From Anoxynatronum buryatiense (GTDB taxonomy: Bacteria > Bacillota > Clostridia > Peptostreptococcales > Tindalliaceae), in NCBI RefSeq assembly GCF_900182905.1, contig NZ_FXUF01000012.1:53323-117322 (forward strand): a stretch of DNA of 64,000 nucleotides, written 5' to 3'. The notes below the pieces were generated by a model. That model did no database searches, had not been told where the DNA came from, and saw only the letters and a program-made list of their open reading frames with translations. How positions within the stretch are numbered: position 1 is the stretch's first letter; each line of letters begins with the position of its first letter. A program made the translations under genes and the position numbers. Of the stretch, positions 57,901 to 64,000 are shown one piece after another.

Positions 57901-60234
57901 TCATGCAGTTGATAACTGATCTTTCTCTTTCTGGCGCTGATCCCGATAGTAGTTCATTAAGCAGCCAGATCTGATAATCTGCCGTTCCTCTTCATTCAGG
58001 GGAGGCAGCTTCAGTTGAAGGGATGAGACCGGTTGTTCTCCTGTTTGCCCCAGCACATAGGCTTTCACAGTATCCCTGTTTTCTGTCAGAGCCTGGATGA
58101 TCTCCGGGATCAGCAGGTACTGCCCCACCTGAAAGTCCAGTTCTTCAGGATAGAGGAAGGGCAGCATTCCCCAGTTAATGACATTGGAACGGTACCGGCG
58201 GGTGGCATATTCATTGGCGATGTTAGCCCAGCCTCCGAGAATTCGCTGACAGCTGGCCGCCTGTTCCCGGGCAGAGCCGTCTCCCGGTTTTCGGGCTGCG
58301 ATGAGGCTGCCAACCCCCACCTCTTCCAGTTGAATTTGAGGGATCAACGCCTTAATCTCCTGCCCTAATGATGCCAGCACTTCATTTTCCAGCAGGGGAC
58401 TTCTTCCCTGTGTACGCTCCGTTTCCAGCGCCAGTGTTTGACGGGCTCTTGCCACATAGCCCGGATCTCGTCTTGAAAGGGTGTACTCTGCCAACAGCTG
58501 GGGGTTTGAACGGTAGGAAGAAGCTTCTCCCGAAGGAATCAGTTCATCGGTGGTGGTCACCGGGTCAAGAATGACCGAAGCCACCTGCAAGAGCAGGTGC
58601 CGGGTGAGGGGCGAAATCTCCGGCCATTCGGTGATGTTGGGGCCCATCACAAGAGACTCCTTGGCTTGCGGTTGATCGAAACCGGCATAAACCCGCTTGG
58701 TGTAAATCTCTTGATGGAAGGTGTACGGCGGCAACTCTCCAGTCATTTCAACTTCTGTCGCTGCTGTCAGGGCACCGCCGTTGGCAGCTGTTGCTGCGAT
58801 GGAACGGGCGTCCATAAGGGCCACCGACGCCATTTGCCCGCTGCCGGGTTTGGAGCCTTCCCGATTGGGGAAGTTGCGGGTGGTGTGGCGAATGCTGAAA
58901 CCGTTATTGGCCGGCACATCTCCCGCCCCAAAGCAGGGGCCGCAAAAGGCTGTGCGCAGGGTGGCCCCTGCTTCCATCAGGGCTGCCAAAGACCCATTTT
59001 CCATAAGTGCCATATTCACCGGCTGACTGGCGGGATAAACGCTGAGCGAGAAGCTGCCGGCTCCAATGGATTTTCCCGAAAGAATTTCTGCCGCAGCACA
59101 CAGGTTGCCGTAAGTGCCTCCGGCACAGCCTGCAATCACGCCCTGATCCACATAAAGCCGGCCATCTCTGACTTTGGATTTCAATGAAAAGGTTGCACCC
59201 AGCTGATCTTTCCCCTGACGGGCTTTCAATTCCACTTCATGCAGCACCTCATCCAGGTTTTCCTTCATTTCCCGAATGGTATAGGTGTTGGCAGGGTGAA
59301 ACGGCATGGCGATCATTGGTTCGACGGCTGACAGGTCCAGGTGTATCAGGGCGTCATAGTAAGCCACTTGCCCGGGTTGGAGACATCGATAGTCTTCTGC
59401 GCGCCTATGAATCCCATAGTATTCCCGCACTTTTTCGTCTGTTCGCCAGATGGAACTGAGACAGGTGGTTTCAGTGGTCATCACATCGATGCCGTTGCGA
59501 AACTCAATATCAAGGGAGTCAATGCCGTCACCAATGAATTCCAGCACCCGGTTATTGGCCAGCCCACTGTGAAACACTTTGCCAATGAGGGCCAGGGCCA
59601 CATCCTGTGGTCCCACTCCGGGTCGGGGTGTTCCTGTGAGATAGACTGCCACCACTTCAGGATAATTCAGGTTGTAAGTTTCCCCCAGCAGCTGGCGCAC
59701 CAGTTCCGGCCCGCCTTCTCCGACGCCCATGGCTCCCAGGGATCCGTACCGGGTATGACTGTCTGATCCCAGAATCATGCGGCCACAACCGGCCATCATT
59801 TCACGCATGTACTGATGAATGACCGCCAGATGAGCCGGCACATAGATGCCGCCATATTTTCGGGCAGCACTCAACCCGTAGAGATGATCGTCTTCATTGA
59901 TGGTGCCGCCAACGGCACACAGGCTGTTGTGACAGTTGGTCAGCACATAGGGCAGTTGAAACCGTTCCAGACCGCTGGCTTTCAGGGTTTGAATGATGCC
60001 CACATAGGTAATGTCGTGGGACGCCACGGCATCAAATCGCAGCTTCAAATTCTCCATGTCTCCCGAGGTGTTGTGGGCCGCCAGCATTGCGTAAGTGATG
60101 GTCTCTTGTCTGGCCCGTTCTCTTTCAGGCTGCCCGCCTGTCAGTTTTTCCAGCAGCTGCTGTGATGCGGGTTCGTCGGTGATGATGGATGTTTCATCAA
60201 CGACATACACCCCTTTTTCCCAGATTTTCAACAT
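57901..60234 (-). CDS. YbhJ-like aconitase-family hydratase
   Basis: 777 residues, similar in length to E. coli YbhJ. Aconitase features: ITDEPASQQLLEKLTGG, ILGSDSHTRYGSLGAMGVGE, MTTETTCLSSIW, VIAGCAGGTYGNL, AFCGPCFGAGD (CGPC) with cysteines for a 4Fe-4S cluster, and SIRHTTRNFPNREGSKPG. C-terminal swivel domain (ITEWPEISPLTRHLL, ANEYATRRYRSNVINWGML). The metabolic substrate of YbhJ-type hydratases is not established. RBS AAAGGAGG before ATG. The stretch 60235-60370 upstream holds an inverted repeat (see findings). Confidence 0.88.
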   Translation of the reverse strand: MLKIWEKGVYVVDETSIITDEPASQQLLEKLTGGQPERERARQETITYAMLAAHNTSGDMENLKLRFDAVASHDITYVGIIQTLKASGLERFQLPYVLTNCHNSLCAVGGTINEDDHLYGLSAARKYGGIYVPAHLAVIHQYMREMMAGCGRMILGSDSHTRYGSLGAMGVGEGGPELVRQLLGETYNLNYPEVVAVYLTGTPRPGVGPQDVALALIGKVFHSGLANNRVLEFIGDGIDSLDIEFRNGIDVMTTETTCLSSIWRTDEKVREYYGIHRRAEDYRCLQPGQVAYYDALIHLDLSAVEPMIAMPFHPANTYTIREMKENLDEVLHEVELKARQGKDQLGATFSLKSKVRDGRLYVDQGVIAGCAGGTYGNLCAAAEILSGKSIGAGSFSLSVYPASQPVNMALMENGSLAALMEAGATLRTAFCGPCFGAGDVPANNGFSIRHTTRNFPNREGSKPGSGQMASVALMDARSIAATAANGGALTAATEVEMTGELPPYTFHQEIYTKRVYAGFDQPQAKESLVMGPNITEWPEISPLTRHLLLQVASVILDPVTTTDELIPSGEASSYRSNPQLLAEYTLSRRDPGYVARARQTLALETERTQGRSPLLENEVLASLGQEIKALIPQIQLEEVGVGSLIAARKPGDGSAREQAASCQRILGGWANIANEYATRRYRSNVINWGMLPFLYPEELDFQVGQYLLIPEIIQALTENRDTVKAYVLGQTGEQPVSSLQLKLPPLNEEERQIIRSGCLMNYYRDQRQKEKDQLSTA

Positions 60235-60318
60235 GTTTCTTCCTCCTTTAAGCTGTCTTTAATGGCCACATATCTTCGGAATATTTGACGACCACTCGAT
60301 TTTATCATTCATTTTTTG

Positions 60319-60371
60319 AACAAACGCATTGATCAAATGATAACTTTCATTTTTTCTCCTAAGCGTTTGTT
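60319..60371. repeat. Inverted repeat AACAAACGC / GCGTTTGTT upstream of the hydratase gene
   Basis: Exact 9-bp arms at 60319-60327 and 60363-60371, 35 bases apart, 85-137 bases before the hydratase start. They flank a TTGATCAA palindrome and a micro-frame (AGGAG, ATG, five codons). Possibly regulatory. Confidence 0.35.
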
Positions 60372-60508
60372 TGCCCTTTTTCATTGAAAGAGATTATATC
60401 TCTTTTCTCATTTTTGATCAAGCCTTTTTGATGGAAATCATTGTATTTAAGAAAGATTTTTATTTTAAGTTGCAATTTACTCATTTTTCTCTGTGTTTTG
60501 AGGGCACT

Positions 60509-60538
60509 AAAAAGGGCATGTGTCGTTGACACACGCCC
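60509..60538 (-). terminator. Terminator of the VTC-DUF4956 operon
   Basis: Stem GGGCATGTGTC / GACACACGCCC (one A-C mismatch, GTT loop), followed on the minus strand by TTTTTAG. It lies 135 bases beyond the DUF4956 stop. Confidence 0.78.
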
Positions 60539-60671
60539 CGGATCGCAGGCAAAGCACGATGAAAGCAAGGAATTTGGTAACGAACAGCTTCGGAAAGCTT
60601 GTCGGTGTTTTTTTCAGCATGAAACCAGTGGCCCAAGTCTGGCAAGGGTAACCATCGAAGGTTGCACCCTC

Positions 60672-61358
60672 TTATGATCCCCAGTCATGATTTTCTGTCA
60701 AACTGAGGACAATATTCAAATTGCCGTTGCGTTTCCGAATATCATCGATGAGTTCCTTCTGCGAATCAGGATTCACCATGGCAACTCGGTAACATAACTC
60801 AAAGAGAGATCCGAAATCTGTGGTTTTCACCCGCACCAGCCGGTAATCGGACAGGTAGGTATCAAAAATGTCGTCAAAATGACCGTGGTAATTCAAGTCT
60901 TCGGGAATGGTGATTTTCAGCTGCATTTTGGGAGAAGTGGAAACACCGTATCGGGTGAGGGTGATGAGCACCATCACCAGGCAGAGAATGACCGCAAAAA
61001 TGGCTGCGTAGGCAATGAAACCCATGCCGCAGGCCAACCCCACCGCCAGGGTAAAGAACACGTACGCAATGTCTTTGGGATCTCCCGGAGCACTGCGAAA
61101 TCGAATGAGGCTAAATGCACCCGCCAGACTGAAGGCTCTGGCAACGTTGTTGCCCACCAGCAAAATGATGACGGCGATGATGGCCGGAAGCATGATCAGC
61201 GTTACGGCAAAGCTGCCGGCATACCCTTCCTGTTGATGGGTCTGGATATACACCAGACTGATGAAAAGCCCCAAAATCAGTGAAGACAACACCACAGTGA
61301 GGGCCCCGCCCAGCGTAAAGGCTTCTGCGGTGGTTGAGGTTAAAATTGTATCCAACAT
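60672..61358 (-). CDS. DUF4956 membrane protein
   Basis: 228 residues: about four TM helices in the first 135 residues (LTVVLSSLILGLFISLVYI, LIMLPAIIAVIILLVG, GMGFIAYAAIFAVILCLVMV) with the family motif RAFSLAGAFSLIRFRSAPGD, then a soluble ferredoxin-like domain. DUF4956 proteins are commonly encoded beside VTC-domain polymerases, as here (63-base gap), and may help polyphosphate synthesis or export. RBS AAGGAG. Confidence 0.9.
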   Translation of the reverse strand: MLDTILTSTTAEAFTLGGALTVVLSSLILGLFISLVYIQTHQQEGYAGSFAVTLIMLPAIIAVIILLVGNNVARAFSLAGAFSLIRFRSAPGDPKDIAYVFFTLAVGLACGMGFIAYAAIFAVILCLVMVLITLTRYGVSTSPKMQLKITIPEDLNYHGHFDDIFDTYLSDYRLVRVKTTDFGSLFELCYRVAMVNPDSQKELIDDIRKRNGNLNIVLSLTENHDWGS

Positions 61359-61421
61359 ATTGTGTCACTCCTTACAATCGGTAATGTGGACGCCGGCAGA
61401 TCTTTGCCCGGCATTCAAAAT

Positions 61422-62243
61422 TCATATTTGAACAGCATGTGAAAGCCCTTCGAAATCCTTCGGGTGATCACCGGACGCTGCCTTTTCAGAGAACGGTCGC
61501 ACCTGCTGTTTGACCGCTTGAACCCGGTGGACATACTGCCGGTATTCTTCCCCATATTTGGAAAAGCTGGTAGGGTAGATCCCCGCTGCAGACAACTGGC
61601 GTGTCAGCCACAGGGGATATGCGCCAACTGTTTTGATTTCCATCAGAATGCGGTCTTCCGGGATAATCAGTTCTCCCACCCGTCCTTTTCGCAGGTCAAT
61701 TTGATTTCGACGGCTGATGAGGTTGCGATCAAAGGTAATGCGAAAGCGCTGGTCATTTCGGCAAAAGTAAGCCGTTCGTTCATAGCTGATGAATACTTTG
61801 GGCGCCAGTGAATGACGACTCAACAAGTACTGAATTTCCGACGCCACCTGACGGCTTTGCCAGTCTGACTCTTCAGAAACAGCCGGCAACTCTCCTGTGG
61901 CTGTAAAGGTCATCGCCGCTGACAGTGGGAGCATCAGCCTTCTCTTGGAGACAGTCCCGCAGATTTTCTTTTTCAGCTCCAGAAACACTGGTGCTTTTTC
62001 ATCCACGGGCACTTCATAACTCCGCAACCTGAGCTTTTCTTTAAAACTTGGTTTTGACAGGGAATGCCGAATCAGATCATGCTGGGGTGTGTCAAAATAA
62101 ATATTGTAGACTGTATAACCTGCTCCTCCCCGATCGTAGCTGTCCGGTTCCATATAACGGGGCAGCAGGGCCATCATTGCCTGCCATTGTTCATGATTCA
62201 ACAGGTATTTCTTTTCGTGCCGTCTGAAAGTTGTCAGTGCCAT
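61422..62243 (-). CDS. VTC-domain polyphosphate polymerase-like protein
   Basis: 273 residues with the VTC/CYTH-tunnel signature: RRHEKKYLL near the start, NIYFDTPQHDLIRHSL, EKLRLRSYEVP, VFLELKKKICG, VFISYERTAYFC, RITFDRNL and ILMEIKTVGAYPLWL. These supply the Lys/Arg/Glu side chains lining the polymerase tunnel in eukaryotic Vtc4. It is cotranscribed with the DUF4956 gene. Enzyme activity on ATP is inferred from family. Confidence 0.9.
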   Translation of the reverse strand: MALTTFRRHEKKYLLNHEQWQAMMALLPRYMEPDSYDRGGAGYTVYNIYFDTPQHDLIRHSLSKPSFKEKLRLRSYEVPVDEKAPVFLELKKKICGTVSKRRLMLPLSAAMTFTATGELPAVSEESDWQSRQVASEIQYLLSRHSLAPKVFISYERTAYFCRNDQRFRITFDRNLISRRNQIDLRKGRVGELIIPEDRILMEIKTVGAYPLWLTRQLSAAGIYPTSFSKYGEEYRQYVHRVQAVKQQVRPFSEKAASGDHPKDFEGLSHAVQI

Positions 62244-62407
62244 CTATGCCACTCCTCTCCTTTATCTGTTTGATTGATCGACTGACTGGCTGAAAATCCT
62301 TCGACGAATGCCAACGGATGATTTGACATCCGCTGACATTTTCATTGTAGCGATTTCGTTTGTTGATTATTTGTCAGTTATGTGAAGATCATCTGAAAAA
62401 TGAACAG

Positions 62408-62438
62408 AAAAAAAGAATCCTCTTTACCAGGGATTCTT
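62408..62438 (-). terminator. Terminator of the GGDEF gene
   Basis: Stem AAGAATCC / GGATTCTT (8 bp, 10-nt loop) followed on the minus strand by TTTTTTCTG, 37 bases after the stop. The remaining bases 62244-62407 hold the VTC promoter region without a clear box. Confidence 0.8.
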
Positions 62439-62474
62439 GAATTGCGTACTTTGTAACATCGGAACATTGAGTTA

Positions 62475-63845
62475 TCACAAGGGTGCCTGAATGATTGCCG
62501 AAGATGATGACAGTGCTTCAAAATGGGTGATTCTGTTTCGTCCGTCAGCCTTTGACTTTCGCAGCGCTGCTTCCGCATTGGCCATCAGCTCACCGGCACT
62601 GCTGCCGTCGCCGGGAAATTCTGCCACTCCAAAGGAGGCCGTCACCGCGACCGCTTCTCCCCGTTCACCGGAAATCTTTCGATTGGCCAGCTGGTTTTTC
62701 AGGTTCTCCAGGGGGATGGCAATGGTGTCGGCCTCCACCTCTGAAAAGAAAATCACAAACTGATCGCTCGCCAGTCGAAAAAGCATCTCTCCCTTGGCAT
62801 CCATGTGCACATGTTCCCCGATGAAACTGGCCACTTCTTTCAGTACCAAATCGCCAAAAGCGTGACCATGGGCGTCATTCAGCTGCCCCAGCCGATCAAT
62901 GTCAACCATGGCGATGACGAAGGATTTGCCTGCAAGGTGATACTCTGCCGTTTTCTGGGTCAGAATGTGGTTCAGATATGTTTCATCAAAAGCACCCGTC
63001 AATGCATCTGTCATGGTGAGCCGCACCACCTGTTCATGGTTCAGGGCGCTTTTAAGGATCAGCCGCAGGTTCGCCACAATCAGCTTGAAATAACCTGTAT
63101 TCACCGTTTTATTCAGATGTTTGTCGGATTTGTTTTCGATGAGCAGAGCACCCGTGAGATCTTTCCGTTCCCAAATCAGGCAGAAATAACTGTCCCTCAT
63201 GCCCCTTTTGACAGAATGAAGGCATTTGGCGATGGACTCCCCCTCTTTGTAAACTGAGGCCTTTCCGGTGTGTCTCGCCTCTTCAAACCGGCCCCGGGCA
63301 ATGGCTTCCAACGCCTCATAATCATCACCGGAGGCGGTGGTGGCCTTGACTGTCAGCTGGTGATCCTGATTTGTCAAAAAGAGGGTGCAGGCATCAAAAG
63401 CGTAATGCCGGGAAAGGAGATGAACAATCTGATCTGCCGCTTCCCGGCTGGTTTCCTGATCAATGGTTCTTTTGATCATTTCTCTCAATAGTTTGCTGCT
63501 GGCCTGGGTCATGTCCATTTCCAGGTTTTTCTGGCGATACTTTTTGATGGACTGCTGCAGGGTTTGATCATTCACCAGAAAAAGAGCCAGGGTTCCCAGG
63601 AGCGCACCCAGATGAATCAAATTGACGGGTGCTTTCAATTGATGCAGGATAAACGTCTGAACCGCCAGGCTCACCAGGCCAATGACCAGGGTGATATGGG
63701 GCGCCTGCTTATCGGCTGTTGCCAGCATCAAGCTCAAGATAATAAAAGACACGGGTATATGACTATAGGGCAGCATCAAATGGGCAAATGGCGTTGCAAT
63801 GAAGACGCACGCCAGTAAATAGGGGGCTTTTCGAACACTTTCCAT
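62475..63845 (-). CDS. Membrane GAF-GGDEF protein with degenerate active site
   Basis: 456 residues. Four or five N-terminal TM helices (residues about 8-100), a coiled link, a GAF-like domain (about 125-265: YAFDACTLFLTNQDHQL, SYFCLIWERKDLTGAL), and a C-terminal GGDEF domain (TMTDALTGAFDETYLNHIL, MVDIDRLGQLNDAHGHAFGD). The signature loop reads RLASDQF instead of RxGGDEF, so synthesis of c-di-GMP is unlikely. It may be a GTP- or c-di-GMP-binding sensor. RBS AAAAGGAG before ATG. Confidence 0.88.
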   Translation of the reverse strand: MESVRKAPYLLACVFIATPFAHLMLPYSHIPVSFIILSLMLATADKQAPHITLVIGLVSLAVQTFILHQLKAPVNLIHLGALLGTLALFLVNDQTLQQSIKKYRQKNLEMDMTQASSKLLREMIKRTIDQETSREAADQIVHLLSRHYAFDACTLFLTNQDHQLTVKATTASGDDYEALEAIARGRFEEARHTGKASVYKEGESIAKCLHSVKRGMRDSYFCLIWERKDLTGALLIENKSDKHLNKTVNTGYFKLIVANLRLILKSALNHEQVVRLTMTDALTGAFDETYLNHILTQKTAEYHLAGKSFVIAMVDIDRLGQLNDAHGHAFGDLVLKEVASFIGEHVHMDAKGEMLFRLASDQFVIFFSEVEADTIAIPLENLKNQLANRKISGERGEAVAVTASFGVAEFPGDGSSAGELMANAEAALRKSKADGRNRITHFEALSSSSAIIQAPL

Positions 63846-63941
63846 CTATGGGTGACTCCTTTTCATCCGACAGGGCCGGCTCTCGATCCATTAAGTACCG
63901 AATGAATCTTATCATAGAAACGGCTGTGATACAAAGGTTTT

Positions 63942-64000
63942 ATGAGAGAAAAATTGTCTGGGCCCAATGGCGAATTGATGGAATCAGGAGTTGTTCTTCA
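63942..64000 (+). CDS. Start of a rightward gene cut by the window edge (uncertain)
   Basis: An ATG behind AAAGG opens a frame (MREKLSGPNGELMESGVVL) that continues to the edge. Too short to identify. It diverges from the GGDEF gene, leaving about 96 bases between. Confidence 0.3.
   Translation, partial: MREKLSGPNGELMESGVVL

Noticed and set aside
60359..60568. Leftward 69-residue open frame after the DUF4956 gene
   Set aside because: It runs through the terminator hairpin of the preceding operon and has no recognisable content.
1..64000. tRNA or rRNA genes
   Set aside because: I looked for cloverleaf-like and rRNA-like sequence by eye and found none. A tRNAscan run would be decisive.

Overview
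The window looks like chromosomal DNA of an anaerobic Gram-positive bacterium of the class Clostridia. The evidence is strong AGGAGG-type ribosome binding sites, frequent GTG and TTG starts, a sortase with an LPxTG-type substrate, DegS/DegU-type and YesM/YesN-type regulators, and two genes that read UGA as selenocysteine. GC content is moderate (about half, by eye). I cannot name the genus. I see no rRNA, tRNA, CRISPR array or intact insertion sequence.

Layout. Positions 1-7500: end of a RibD-C/dihydrofolate-reductase-like gene, a small UGA-containing HesB-like selenoprotein gene, ygiQ, a lipoprotein MsrA with selenocysteine at the catalytic position, a tandem universal stress protein, a TetR regulator and an orphan hybrid histidine kinase. 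Positions 7570-18870: one leftward block encoding a complete Tad/Flp pilus (two Flp pilins, prepilin peptidase, TadE, TadG, CpaB, CpaE, CpaF, TadB, TadC), followed by a DUF192 protein, a HAMP membrane protein, a DegS-like kinase and a DegU-like regulator, ending at a terminator. Positions 19000-24000: an ECF-type sigma/anti-sigma pair, a decayed partial copy of that pair, a frameshifted DUF4143 ATPase remnant, a RelB/RelE module, a GyrI-like protein and a WYL regulator. Positions 24080-28068: a DUF3160 lipoprotein coupled to a CapA-like enzyme.

Positions 28065-51567 are the most unusual part: about 20 kb of Ser/Thr phospho-signalling genes. They comprise four Hanks-type kinases with nearly the same catalytic domain but different tails (a unique extracytoplasmic domain, MORN repeats, FHA plus MORN, a bare membrane anchor), five FHA proteins (counting the FHA kinase), two PP2C phosphatases, a secreted trypsin-like protease joined through a membrane helix to a cytoplasmic FHA domain, an Ig-like (BIG2) ectodomain joined to a cytoplasmic FHA domain, a sortase, an LPRTD-anchored surface protein, a proline-rich BIG2 protein, a DUF2207 protein, and on the far flank LemA and an unknown membrane protein. 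A YoeB/YefM module sits inside the cluster. My reading is that the kinases phosphorylate FHA-binding partners in the cytoplasm, the PP2Cs reset them, and the FHA-TM-ectodomain proteins carry the state to the cell surface.

Positions 51939-64000: a secreted alpha/beta hydrolase, a 250-bp palindromic repeat element, a sugar-binding lipoprotein with a YesN/YesM-type two-component pair, a small membrane protein, a YbhJ-like aconitase-family hydratase, a DUF4956/VTC pair and a membrane GAF-GGDEF protein with a degenerate active site.
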